From assembly GCF_026241155.1 (NCBI RefSeq), contig NZ_JAPFGP010000004.1, forward strand, positions 349,696 through 413,695: 64,000 bases of DNA. The letters are read 5' to 3'. This DNA comes from Paucibacter sp. PLA-PC-4 (GTDB lineage Bacteria; Pseudomonadota; Gammaproteobacteria; Burkholderiales; Burkholderiaceae_C). The notes beneath the pieces are model-generated. The model saw only the letters and a list, made by a program, of their open reading frames with translations, was not told where the DNA came from and made no database searches. This document shows, piece by piece, positions 30,433-38,309 of this stretch. Position 1 is the first letter of the stretch. Every line of letters starts with the position of its first letter. The position numbers were made by a program, and so were the translations under genes.

Positions 30433-31386
30433 TCAGCGACTTCCTCGATCCAAATCAGGTAGTTCCATCGCGCGGACTACGCGTGGCTGGCGCACAGCGG
30501 CAGGCCTTTTTCCGCCCGTCATGTAGCCACGAACCGCATTTGCCAGTTTCATATCCGCAGGGTCGTCCGACGACTCCAGCACTTGGATGATGGCCTGCCA
30601 TGCAGTACTGCGGGCGTTGGCGGCCCCCCCCTTGGCCTCCAATTTCGGCCCATGCTCCGTCATGAACAGGCGCCCCTCACTACGAGCACGAATGCGCCAC
30701 AGCGGCTCGTAGCCCCTGATGGCTCCTCGTGACGCGCGCGAGCTGGCGCCAGCCTCGACACCCCATCCCTTCAACCGCTCGGCAAAGAGCTCACGCCAAC
30801 GCCGCAAGTCCGCCTTCCTCGGATTCAGTCGATGTCCATGCTTGGATTCCGTCCGCACGCTGAGGTGAACGTGGGGATTGGCCTGGTGATCGTGCAGCAC
30901 CATCACGTATCGGTGGTCCTTGAACTCGATCTGTGCAAACTCCCGGGCCGCCCGTAGCACGGCCAGCGGATCTGTACCCTGCGGCATCGACAGCATCACA
31001 TTGAGCGCCTCCCGCCGCGGGCCCTCCTCCGGAATCCTCGACCCGCCATAGCGCCAAGCGTCCGTCAGCTCGCGCACCGCTTCACGCCCGGATGCCTTCA
31101 TTCCCAGCTCGTCTTCGATCTCCAGCCGCCCCGCTTTGCTGATGTAGCGAAAGTGAGCGGCAATCGCTTTCATGCCGCGTCCGCCCCCTGTCACCTTGAC
31201 CATGACCTGCGGTACGCGCCGCAGCACCACTGCCCCGATGTGACGGCGAATCGCTGCGGCGCGTTCATGGATGGACTGCACCGAGAGCTTCGGAGTCGAG
31301 CTTCTCACCACACGGTTTGGTGGGTAGAAGAGCCTATCGCCCCACTGGACCAGCAGTCCGTCGATCCACTGGGGCTGCTCATTCAT
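30433..31386 (-). CDS. Relaxase / mobilization nuclease (MOBP-type)
   Basis: DNA-nicking protein of 317 aa for conjugative mobilization. The metal-binding motif III reads HDHQANPHVHLSVR (three His in the HxxxxxxHxH pattern), preceded by a conserved strand (HRYVMVLHD). The N-terminal part includes AAHFRYISKAG, as in VirD2/TraI-like relaxases. It is short, lacking a C-terminal helicase or primase domain. The MobC-like gene upstream overlaps it by 8 nt; the oriT-like gap lies beyond that. Confidence 0.85.
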   Translation of the reverse strand: MNEQPQWIDGLLVQWGDRLFYPPNRVVRSSTPKLSVQSIHERAAAIRRHIGAVVLRRVPQVMVKVTGGGRGMKAIAAHFRYISKAGRLEIEDELGMKASGREAVRELTDAWRYGGSRIPEEGPRREALNVMLSMPQGTDPLAVLRAAREFAQIEFKDHRYVMVLHDHQANPHVHLSVRTESKHGHRLNPRKADLRRWRELFAERLKGWGVEAGASSRASRGAIRGYEPLWRIRARSEGRLFMTEHGPKLEAKGGAANARSTAWQAIIQVLESSDDPADMKLANAVRGYMTGGKRPAAVRQPRVVRAMELPDLDRGSR

Positions 31387-31972
31387 GACGTTCTCCGCTT
31401 GCTCGGGCGCCTCCCGCTGACCCCGCCCGAGATCCTGGCCTGCCCAACCCGGCCTCCGCCAAGGCCACCGAGGCCAGCCTCAGGTGCCGGTGGATTGGCG
31501 CTTCGATCCGCAGCAGCAAGTCCCGGTATGCGCGCGCTGCCTCACCTTCCCCGTGCCTCAGCAAAGCAGCCAGTTGCAGGAGTCCCCGGCGTACGGTCAC
31601 CAGCTCATCTGTCGAAGCGTGCAGCTCGTTCAGCAACGCAGGCCGCCCTCCTCCTCCGGTTAACGACGGCACCTCACTCGCAAGCCCCACGAGGTAGGCG
31701 CCTGGTGACAATCGGGCCTGCCGAGCAGCCAGGCGGATGAGTTGGGCGTCTGCGGCGCTCAAGCGCAGCGACAGACGGACCGGCCCACGGCTCACGGGGT
31801 TGATGAGCACGGATGGAATGACGTCGCGCCTCTCCTCTTTACCCAACCGCTCAGCCAGCACGCGCCGAATGAGGTTTGTGGGCGACACGCCCTCCAGTCG
31901 CGCACGCGCCAGCAGTGGCGCTCGCATCCCCTTCAGGTCCACGCAGAAGAGTTCTCGATGCGACTTGTCCAT
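31379..31972 (-). CDS. MobC/TraJ-like relaxosome accessory protein
   Basis: Protein of 197 aa. The middle (about 50-130) looks like a ribbon-helix-helix plasmid mobilization domain (VRLSLRLSAADAQLIRLAARQARLS), followed by a MobC-like helical part with HASTDELVTVRRGLLQL. These proteins bind oriT and load the relaxase. Start 31972 was chosen because GGAGG lies 5 nt upstream. The C-terminus is Gly/Ser/Ala-rich and overlaps the relaxase start. Confidence 0.7.
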   Translation of the reverse strand: MDKSHRELFCVDLKGMRAPLLARARLEGVSPTNLIRRVLAERLGKEERRDVIPSVLINPVSRGPVRLSLRLSAADAQLIRLAARQARLSPGAYLVGLASEVPSLTGGGGRPALLNELHASTDELVTVRRGLLQLAALLRHGEGEAARAYRDLLLRIEAPIHRHLRLASVALAEAGLGRPGSRAGSAGGARASGERHE

Positions 31973-31989
31973 GGCCACCTCCATCGCCG

Positions 31990-32120
31990 ATGGGTGCAAT
32001 ACATCGGGGCGCCTTCGCCCCTATCGCTGCACTAACCCAAGACCAAGTATTGGTCCGAAATCGCGCTTTTGAGGCGCTGATTTTTGGCAAAAATCAGCAC
32101 CGATTCCCGACCAATCGTGG
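31990..32120. other. Candidate origin of transfer (oriT)
   Basis: The short gap between the divergent MobC/relaxase genes and the HTH/ParA-like genes is AT-richer and holds three perfect inverted repeats: GGGGCG/CGCCCC (32006-32021), GACCAA/TTGGTC (32041-32055) and a 10-bp stem GCTGATTTTT/AAAAATCAGC with a 3-nt loop (32076-32098). RP4-type oriT regions lie in this same position. The nick site was not identified. Confidence 0.55.
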
Positions 32121-32134
32121 ACTAAAGATTGATC

Positions 32135-32680
32135 ATGAATACCTCAGCCGTCCACGCAGCGTCCCTCGGTGACTCAGGTCCGTCCACTGACCGTCCATCA
32201 AGCGTTCCGGGAGCGCCCTGGGAGAGGCACCTGAGCGTCCCCGGACTGACCTCAGCGGCAGGCCTGAAGCTGATGCCTGGTGAGCCGCCCGGGCGCGCCA
32301 CGCGCAAGGCGCGGCAATTCGAGGCCGAGATCGCCAGACTCCGAGCGGAGGGCTACACGCTGGCCGCCATCCGCCGATCACTGGCTGCGGCCGGCGTAGA
32401 GGTCAGCCTCGCCACCATCCGGCGGGAACTGAAGCGCCCCACGCGCGCGCTGCCAATCACGATGGCAACCGCAGTCCCTGCCGTCACCTCATCCGGTCTA
32501 CTCATAGCAAGCACAGCCTCGCACTCCGCACCGGCCCACGCCGCAAGCCGGTCACAGCAGCCTGGCGCACAGCCATCCCCCGCAGAGCTATGCGAGCAAC
32601 CCAGCGGCAAAGACCTGGCTCAGGCGTTCTGCAGCAGCCAGAACCATCACCCCCTGAAGCGCGCAAAGGAAAACCCATGA
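32135..32680 (+). CDS. HTH protein next to oriT (TraK/StbA-like by position)
   Basis: Protein of 181 aa without a family I can name. Residues about 60-105 form a compact basic helix-turn-helix-like segment (RLRAEGYTLAAIRRSLAAAG, then SLATIRRELKR). The ends are Ser/Pro/Ala-rich and probably disordered. It starts right beside the oriT-like gap and is followed by a ParA-like gene that overlaps its end, as traK-traL in RP4 or stbA-stbB in R388. An oriT-binding role is therefore inferred. Confidence 0.6.
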   Translation: MNTSAVHAASLGDSGPSTDRPSSVPGAPWERHLSVPGLTSAAGLKLMPGEPPGRATRKARQFEAEIARLRAEGYTLAAIRRSLAAAGVEVSLATIRRELKRPTRALPITMATAVPAVTSSGLLIASTASHSAPAHAASRSQQPGAQPSPAELCEQPSGKDLAQAFCSSQNHHPLKRAKENP

Positions 32681-33417
32681 AGATCGCCGTCATCAACTTC
32701 TCGGGCAACGTGGGCAAGACCACCGTGGCCCGCCACCTTCTGCTGCCCCGCATTCCCGCTGCGGAGCTGATCGCCGTGGAAAGCGTCAACGCCGACACTG
32801 AAACAGCACAGACCCTGCGGGGCCGCCAGTTCGGCGCACTGCAGCAGTACTTGCAGACCATCGACAGCGCCGTCATCGACATCGGCGCGAGCAATGCCGA
32901 GGAGTTTCTGACCCTGATGAAGGCCTACTGCGGCAGCCACGAGGACTTCGACTGCTTTGTCGTGCCGACTGTGCCCTCAATCAAGCAGCAAAAGGACACC
33001 ATCGCCACGCTGATCGAGCTGTCGCGGTTTGGCATCCCGCCACAGCGTCTGAAGCTGGTCTTCAACATGGCTCAGCCCGGCGTGCCGATCAAGGAGTCGT
33101 TCTACCTCGTGCTCGCCTTCCTCGCCCAGCAACGGCTGGCGGAGGAAAACACGGCTTGCCGCTTGTACACGAGCGACATCTATGGCTTGGCGCGAGACAG
33201 CAATACCGACATCGGCACGCTGGCCCTCGACCAGACCGACTACAAGCGCCTGATCCGTGACTCGGACGACAGCGAGGAAAAGCTCGCGCTCGGCCTCAAG
33301 CTGGCCGCCCGCAGGCTGGCTATCGGCGCCGTTCCCGCGCTTGACGCCTGTTTTACTGCACTCGGTCTGGATGAGCTTGCTGATGCAGACACCGCGCCGG
33401 CGGTGCGCTACTCGTGA
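32677..33417 (+). CDS. ParA-like ATPase (TraL/StbB type)
   Basis: MinD/ParA-family ATPase of 246 aa. The Walker A is unusual: NFSGNVGKTT, where most ParA proteins have KGGVGKT, so the deviant signature Lys is missing. Walker A' follows as VIDIGASN. RP4 TraL and R388 StbB are proteins of similar size that sit in the same place and affect transfer or plasmid positioning. AAAGGAAAA precedes the ATG at 32677; it overlaps both neighbours by 4 nt. Confidence 0.8.
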   Translation: MKIAVINFSGNVGKTTVARHLLLPRIPAAELIAVESVNADTETAQTLRGRQFGALQQYLQTIDSAVIDIGASNAEEFLTLMKAYCGSHEDFDCFVVPTVPSIKQQKDTIATLIELSRFGIPPQRLKLVFNMAQPGVPIKESFYLVLAFLAQQRLAEENTACRLYTSDIYGLARDSNTDIGTLALDQTDYKRLIRDSDDSEEKLALGLKLAARRLAIGAVPALDACFTALGLDELADADTAPAVRYS

Positions 33418-33875
33418 ACGAGCCCTTCACAGCACGGGATGCGCTCGTCGCCGAAGCGCTGGGCGACATCGGGGTGCTTTTGGATCGCGCCGAAATGGTC
33501 GCGCTGGAGATGAGATCCGCCGCCGAAGCGGTCGACCGTGCCTGTGAACGGCTCGAAGCGCACGCCGCTGCGGCGGAGCCGCGCATGGCCCAATTGGCCG
33601 AGCATGCCCAGGGCGTGGCGGCCAAGCACATCGCGCGGAGCGCCCGCGAGACCATGCACACCGCCGCCGACGACGAATGCCGATCGATGGCCGCCTTCGC
33701 CCGCGCGCTCTTCCACAGCGAGCTGAACCCCGCCTTGCACAGCCTCCTTCAGGCTGCAAAGGCCTGCGCTGAGAACCGAGACCATTCGCGCATCAGTTGG
33801 TGGGCCTGTACCGTATCGGCGGCGGCCTCGGTCATGCTGACAGGGTTGCTGGCCTTATGCATGCTGCACCTGTAG
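33414..33875 (+). CDS. Small C-terminally anchored protein (TraM/StbC-like by position)
   Basis: Protein of 153 aa with a GTG start overlapping the ParA-like stop. Residues about 20-120 are helical and Ala/Glu-rich, probably coiled coil; one transmembrane helix lies at the C-terminus (about 130-152). No named domain is recognised. Third gene of the trio next to oriT; RP4 TraM has a similar size and place, so a transfer-related function is inferred. Confidence 0.6.
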   Translation: MNEPFTARDALVAEALGDIGVLLDRAEMVALEMRSAAEAVDRACERLEAHAAAAEPRMAQLAEHAQGVAAKHIARSARETMHTAADDECRSMAAFARALFHSELNPALHSLLQAAKACAENRDHSRISWWACTVSAAASVMLTGLLALCMLHL

Positions 33876-33955
33876 GCCCGTGCAGCATGCCCTGCCGGTC
33901 CACGGCGCAGCGGACAGGTTGTTGGTTGGTTTGCCCGCCGTGCCGGAATGGCTGC

Positions 33956-34816
33956 TCAGGCCTTCAGCTTGCGCATCTCCTCGGCAAGCACCCAGAGTGC
34001 GCGGTTGAGCTGCACGCTGCGGTCGATGCTGCCGACAGCGCGGGTCTGCATGCGCCGGCCCTGGGTACTGCGCCCTGGCTGTCCACCGCGCAGCAGGTTC
34101 TCCTGCGTCCGCTGAAAACTCAGCCACAGGCTGTCGCCCTGGTCCTCCATGCGACGCGGCTGCATCAGTTGCTGTGCGGTGATCGGCGCCGCTGGCTGGG
34201 AGGTGCCCGCCTGCGGTTCTCCATAGCGCAGCGCTAGCGCGGCCGTCGCGAAGGCTTGCTGCTCTTCGGCACGCAGGGTCAGTGCCTTCATGCCCTCGGT
34301 GGCGGCATCCACCGCCTCGAAGTCCTCCAGCACGCGGAACGCACCCTCGATCACCTCGCCCTGGATATCGCCCTTATGGGGAATGCGGATGTCCTCGACC
34401 ACATCGCCCACCACCAGGCCGTTGCAGCAGACAAAACGGAACACCCCGGCCAACAACTGATAGGAGCTCGCGCCATCGTGGCTGTTGATCAGGATGATCT
34501 CGTTGGCCTCGGACTTCCCCTGCTGCAGTTGCCCGGCATGGCGCATCCGGATCATGTGCTTGGTGAACTCGGCCTTGCCGGCGATACGGCTCGCGCTCTG
34601 CGCGACCATGAAGGGCTCGAAGCCCTCCGTGTGCAGGGCACGCAGAACCTCAATGGTCGGAATGTAGGCATAGCGCTCCGAACGGCTGCAGTGCTTGCCG
34701 GCCGCAAAGACCGAGGGAGCGGCAGCTCGCATCTGGTCTTCAGCCAGTGGGACAGCGCTTTGCAGCACGCGGCTGCCACGGCCGAAGCGAGCGGCCAGTA
34801 GGGAAGATGAAGACAT
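33956..34816 (-). CDS. DUF932 domain-containing protein
   Basis: Protein of 286 aa, nearly all a DUF932 (phage/plasmid-like) domain, visible in the central block (INSHDGASSYQLLAGVFRFVCCNGLVVGD). These proteins are widespread on plasmids, integrative elements and phages and have no established biochemical role. It is followed on the same strand by nothing recognisable and preceded by ssb, so ssb and this gene probably form one unit (39 nt apart). Confidence 0.85.
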   Translation of the reverse strand: MSSSSLLAARFGRGSRVLQSAVPLAEDQMRAAAPSVFAAGKHCSRSERYAYIPTIEVLRALHTEGFEPFMVAQSASRIAGKAEFTKHMIRMRHAGQLQQGKSEANEIILINSHDGASSYQLLAGVFRFVCCNGLVVGDVVEDIRIPHKGDIQGEVIEGAFRVLEDFEAVDAATEGMKALTLRAEEQQAFATAALALRYGEPQAGTSQPAAPITAQQLMQPRRMEDQGDSLWLSFQRTQENLLRGGQPGRSTQGRRMQTRAVGSIDRSVQLNRALWVLAEEMRKLKA

Positions 34817-34855
34817 GATGATCTCCTGTCGATTGGAATGATGAAGACCGAACGT

Positions 34856-35314
34856 TCAGCGCTTGGCCCGCGCACCGGAGCCGCTGGGGGCTAAGCGGCC
34901 ACGCCGGGCCGGCGGTTCGAGCGAGGACTCGCCCCAGCCTTCGTCTTCTGGCACAGAGCCGCGCTCCGACGCTTTGCCCCGGCTGTCCAGGAAGTCGATC
35001 TCCTCGGCGGTGAAGCCGAAGGCGTAGACATTGACGCCGCTCTTGTCCTGGTAGTTGTTGTTGCGCAGCCGGCCGACGATGTTCACGTGCGAGCCCTTGC
35101 CCAGGTACTGGTTCGCGTTCTCCGCGAGCTTTCCCCAGAGGGTCCATTGCACGGCGGTGCTCTGCTCCTCCCGCGCCTCGCCGCTGCCGCGTCGGACATT
35201 GCTGATCGCGGTCAGCACGGCCTTGGCCAGCCGCTCCTCGCCGTTGACCAGGTACTCAAGCCGCACCGCGCCGGCCAGATGCGCATTGCGCTGTTCCACA
35301 CGAACGATTGCCAT
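34856..35314 (-). CDS. ssb: Single-stranded DNA-binding protein (element-borne)
   Basis: OB-fold SSB of 152 aa. The core is visible (VLTAISNVRRGS, WTLWGKLAENANQYLGKGSHVNIVGRLRNN) with an extended basic C-terminus. The acidic tip found in chromosomal SSB (DDDIPF) is missing; the protein ends in a basic stretch. This suggests an accessory SSB that may not recruit host replication partners. First gene of the ssb-DUF932 pair. Confidence 0.88.
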   Translation of the reverse strand: MAIVRVEQRNAHLAGAVRLEYLVNGEERLAKAVLTAISNVRRGSGEAREEQSTAVQWTLWGKLAENANQYLGKGSHVNIVGRLRNNNYQDKSGVNVYAFGFTAEEIDFLDSRGKASERGSVPEDEGWGESSLEPPARRGRLAPSGSGARAKR

Positions 35315-35759
35315 GATGAATCTCCTTCAAGAAGATCCACCGGCCCCGTGATGGAAGCCTTCCAGCAGATCCTCTCGCTTGGACTCCTCGCTCCCGCCCA
35401 CGGGCGGGCGGGGGGTGGGCACGGCCCCTTCCCTCACGGGAAGGGGTTGGGGATGGGTGGGGTGTCTTCATCGGCAGCCCGAGCGGCGCGCCGCTGTCCC
35501 GGCCCGCCGCTTGAAGATCCCCCCACAAGTCCCCCTCACCCACGGATGGGGGCGCCGTGGGGGGATCGCGGTGGGCCCGCTCGGCGCGGGGACTGCCCCA
35601 TCACCGGTCCGCAGGCATCGCGGCCGCCGTGCCAAGTCCCCTGGCACCAGGCTGCGCCGAAGGACCGTCCCCTGGCTGAGCCCCGGCGTCTTTCGCGGGC
35701 GGCGTGCCATCAAGCGCAGCGGCTGGCGCGCCGTTCGAGCCGGGGCGATCACCTAAAGA
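35315..35759. other. Non-coding, palindrome-dense stretch
   Basis: No convincing gene. Several perfect inverted repeats crowd here: CCCCTTCCC/GGGAAGGGG (35425-35446), an 11-bp arm pair starting GATCCCCC (35516-35526 with 35557-35567) enclosing CCCCC/GGGGG, and TGCCA/TGGCA near 35640. All reading frames are low-complexity. The location beside ssb and a ParB remnant makes a replication, partition or single-strand initiation region conceivable. Confidence 0.5.
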
Positions 35760-35890
35760 GGCGGCCCGGCTTCGGGCGTGGCGGGTGCCAGGGGTGCCGA
35801 TCTGGCAAGGCCAGTTCGGCAGCCGGCGGGCCGTTCCCGCGCAGCGGGAAGGAACAAGCCCGCCGTCCCCTGGCACGGGATCGGGCCGCC
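35760..35890 (+). repeat. Folded ~130-nt element, copy A
   Basis: Outer stem GGCGGCCCG (35760-35768) with CGGGCCGCC (35882-35890). Next is GTGCCAGGGG (35785-35794) with CCCCTGGCAC (35867-35876). Inside lie a hairpin at 35796-35820 (GCCGA-T-CTGGC paired with GCCAG-T-TCGGC) and a two-part hairpin (GGCGGGC/GCCCGCC enclosing TTCCCGC/GCGGGAA, 35825-35864). Copy B at 37504-37633 has the same plan. It may be a structured RNA, a MITE-like element or a DNA-level recombination site; the type is unknown. Confidence 0.75.
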
Positions 35891-35922
35891 GGACCAGGGC
35901 CAGGGCCAGGGCCAAGGGCATA

Positions 35923-35945
35923 GGGCAAGGGCGCCGCCCTTGCCC
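35923..35945 (-). terminator. Terminator-like hairpin after the ParB remnant
   Basis: GGGCAAGGGC (35923-35932) and GCCCTTGCCC (35936-35945) form a perfect 10-bp stem with a 3-nt loop, 12 nt after the stop codon on the minus strand. No T tract follows; tandem CAGGGC repeats lie next to it (35894-35917). Confidence 0.45.
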
Positions 35946-35957
35946 CGGATCGCTCAC

Positions 35958-36242
35958 TCAGGCCTGCGCCCGCAGCAGGGCCGGCAGCCAGCGCCTGCCG
36001 TCCAGCAGCGCCTCTGCCTTCTCCACGAGTTGCTCCTTCTTCAGCTTGGCCAGACCGACGCAGGCCTCGCCCTCTCCTACCTCGGCCAGCGCCTGCACGA
36101 TCTGCGCCTTGGACACCCGACCCAGGTAGGTCTCGCCCGAGGCCTGCCACCAGTCGGCCATATCCAGGCCGGTGGCGCTCGCCAGCGTCTGGGCCGGCTT
36201 TGCGTGCGCCGAACCGGCAATCTGATCAAAAATCCAGGCCAA
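35958..36242 (-). pseudogene. ParB/Spo0J-family partition protein, C-terminal remnant
   Basis: About 94 codons open from a TTG at 36242. The segment TGLDMADWWQASGETYLGRV, then SKAQIVQALAEV and the ending RRWLPALLR, resembles the C-terminal part of plasmid/ICE ParB proteins, which normally exceed 500 aa. The frame is closed by a TAG at 36297-36299, so the N-terminal nuclease-like and HTH domains are gone. The break falls at the start of the divergent 404-aa gene, suggesting that an insertion or recombination replaced the rest. Confidence 0.65.
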
Positions 36243-36285
36243 ACGCGAAAGCTGCCGGATACGAATGCACCACGAGGGAGGATCG

Positions 36286-37500
36286 ATGAAACCGCACTAT
36301 CTCGGCATGCGTCCGCCGGATGATCTGCAGCACATTCCGCCGAAGTACTGGCCCCATCACGAGTACTGCTTCTACCTGCATGACCAGATCGGCGAGCTGC
36401 TGGTCCAGTACGAAGCCTCGGGTGCGCATCAATGGGTTGCGGACGCCATTGCAAAAGCTGCGACGGAAACCGGACGCCAGGGCGAGTTGGACGTCTTGGA
36501 CCTCCTGAAGGAGGCAGGTCTGACCGAGGCGGTGAAGCATGTACTCATCGGGCACCTGGTGCTCGCGCTCACGGCCGACATGCTCCACTTCCTGTATGAG
36601 GGGATGCGTTGCCTGGAGAAGCGCAAGTTCGCCGTGGCGTTCTCCTTGCTGCGCAAGCCGTTCAAGGAGAACATGCTGTTCCTCGCCTGGCTGCTGGCAG
36701 ACCCGGAAGACTTTCTGGCCCGGTTCGAGAAGGACAACTACAGCTCGCTCAACGGACTGCAGCCGGCACGCAGGCAGGAAATCTTCAAGCTCGCCGCAGA
36801 CAAGCTCGCGATGAAGGAGGCCTTCGACGGCAACCTCATCGAGCAATGGGTGTTTTCCAAGGAGATGGAGAACGGACTGGAACCCCTATGGCAAAAGGCG
36901 ACCCATCTCATCACCAGCCAGGGCAGGCACCTGAGGACCGAAGACCTGAACATCAACTTCATCTTCAACGATGCCAGGTCGGACCACCTCTATGACGCGG
37001 CCTACACCATGCTCCCGTACCTGATGCTGTTCCTCGTACAACTGTCGCTGCGCGCATTCTCCGAGATCGCCCACGCAAACGTTGCGACGGCCAATCACTT
37101 GGTCTTGGTTTCACTGTGCGCACACGAGAACCTTTTGAGCCGTGGCCCGCGGCCATCGACAAGGTTCATCACCAAAGCGCTGAAGTCGATGTTGACCTGC
37201 CTGCATTGCAAGAGGCCATTCAAGTTCGACCGGGCCAACGCGATGTCGCTCTTCCTCACAGAGCGAGCTTCCTGCTCCGCCTGCGGCGTCGACAGCCCCG
37301 CGCCCCTGTATTGGCTCCTGGCCCAAAGCGACCTCAAGTTCATCGACGACCAGCCGCCAAGTGCCTTCGACAAGCTCATGAGCGAGATTCATCAGAAGGC
37401 TGAAGATCCCAGCACCGAGAAGCTGTCCGCAGAACCAAAACCTGCGCCCGCACCACCACCACCAGATCGCAGGACGAAGCAGAAGCCAAGCCCGACGTAG
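36286..37500 (+). CDS. Uncharacterised 404-aa protein with zinc-ribbon-like cysteines
   Basis: I do not recognise a family. GGGAGG lies 4 nt before the ATG. Residues 60-300 are predicted mostly helical with two hydrophobic stretches (around 85-105 and 240-265) that may be buried or membrane-associated. CLHCKRPF and SCSACG at about 305-335 form a CxxC-x(n)-CxxC pair like a zinc ribbon. The C-terminus is Pro/Lys-rich. It stands alone between the ParB remnant and folded element B, divergent from the remnant. An accessory or defence-like function is conceivable from position only. Confidence 0.75.
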   Translation: MKPHYLGMRPPDDLQHIPPKYWPHHEYCFYLHDQIGELLVQYEASGAHQWVADAIAKAATETGRQGELDVLDLLKEAGLTEAVKHVLIGHLVLALTADMLHFLYEGMRCLEKRKFAVAFSLLRKPFKENMLFLAWLLADPEDFLARFEKDNYSSLNGLQPARRQEIFKLAADKLAMKEAFDGNLIEQWVFSKEMENGLEPLWQKATHLITSQGRHLRTEDLNINFIFNDARSDHLYDAAYTMLPYLMLFLVQLSLRAFSEIAHANVATANHLVLVSLCAHENLLSRGPRPSTRFITKALKSMLTCLHCKRPFKFDRANAMSLFLTERASCSACGVDSPAPLYWLLAQSDLKFIDDQPPSAFDKLMSEIHQKAEDPSTEKLSAEPKPAPAPPPPDRRTKQKPSPT

Positions 37501-37503
37501 CAA

Positions 37504-37633
37504 GGGCAGCCCGGCATCGGGCGTGGCGGGTGCCAGGGCAGCCGATCTGGCAACGCCAGTTCGGCCAGGCGGGCCATTCCCGCCACGCGGGAAGGGAACA
37601 GGCCCGCTACCCCTGGCACGGGACGGGCTGCCC
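37504..37633 (+). repeat. Folded ~130-nt element, copy B
   Basis: Same architecture and orientation as the element at 35760-35890. The outer stem is GGGCAGCCCG (37504-37513) with CGGGCTGCCC (37624-37633); then GTGCCAGGG (37530-37538) with CCCTGGCAC (37611-37619), the hairpin at 37541-37565 with loop AAC instead of AAG, and TTCCCGC/GCGGGAA with loop CAC instead of GCA. One outer-stem pair changes from G-C to A-T on both sides. It begins 3 nt after the stop of the 404-aa gene. Confidence 0.75.
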
Positions 37634-37769
37634 CGCCCAGTCCAATTGCGTCCAAGCCTGCATCCCGCGCGACAAGCCGATGCGCGACAGCTTCTAACTT
37701 CGGCGCGCAACGCCGCCCCGCCCGCCCAGCTTGCCCAGCATCCCGATAGGCAGCCAAGCACCCCGATTC

Positions 37770-37988
37770 AACGGTGCTGGACATGGCCGCGAAAGCAAGC
37801 GGCGACAGGGGATCCCGAGCCCGATGCCGCAATGCGTTGCAGTGGGCGCAGGCCGCAGCGATATTGGCTTGGCCGTCGCCTCCGCCGTCCTGCCGCGCCC
37901 GCAGATGCTCGGCGGTGCATCGCAACAGCAGAGATTGGCGCAAGCTCAGCCCGCAGCCTTCCCCTGCTGTTGGCGAATGAGCGGTCAT
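37770..37988 (-). pseudogene. HNH endonuclease fragment
   Basis: The minus-strand frame reads LRCTAEHLRARQDGGGDGQ followed by NIAAACAHCNALRHRAR, the characteristic core of small HNH endonucleases (His, then CxxCN-x-x-RH). The usual N-terminal CxxC zinc half is absent; upstream sequence is in another frame. The C-terminal part runs into low complexity. Most likely a decayed gene left from the mobile element. The remaining 37634-38176 holds no other recognisable gene. Confidence 0.5.
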
Positions 37989-38176
37989 TCAAATTGGCGC
38001 GTCGCCGGGTCATTCCGATGCGGGCATCTGGGCGTTCGCGACGCACGCACGTTTGCGAAAGTTTCAGCTATGTGCGCTGCCGCACTGACGGCAGGAGTTG
38101 GACTTGCCACCCTGCATCGGCTCACTGCCTCCCTTGCCCTGAGAGAGCGCGTGAATGCAATGTCGAGGTGCCTGCA

Positions 38177-38293
38177 ATGACCGCATTCCGAAGCCTCCAG
38201 GTGTTCAGCTACGTCGTGCTCGGGTTAATGGGCGCCGGTATCGCGTACGCAGGCGCCATCAGCGTCATCTACTGGACAGGCATCAGCGTCTGA
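38177..38293 (+). CDS. Small membrane protein upstream of norC (38 aa)
   Basis: Starts MTAFRSLQVFSYVVLGLMGA and forms a single transmembrane helix (about 9-33). GAGGTG lies upstream of the ATG. It ends 16 nt before norC on the same strand. Small membrane proteins accompany some nor operons, so a role in assembly or stability of the NO reductase is inferred from location. It could also be a chance ORF, but the RBS, hydrophobicity and spacing argue for a gene. Confidence 0.55.
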   Translation: MTAFRSLQVFSYVVLGLMGAGIAYAGAISVIYWTGISV

Positions 38294-38309
38294 CGCAGGT
38301 CGCAGCCCC

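Noticed and set aside
35760..37633. Integron attC sites
   Set aside because: The folded repeats lack the RYYYAAC/GTTRRRY ends of attC, and no IntI integrase is present.
37392..37988. Full-length 198-aa HNH protein
   Set aside because: Only the HNH core is recognisable; the C-terminal half is antisense to the folded repeat and the 404-aa gene, and the N-terminal zinc half is missing.
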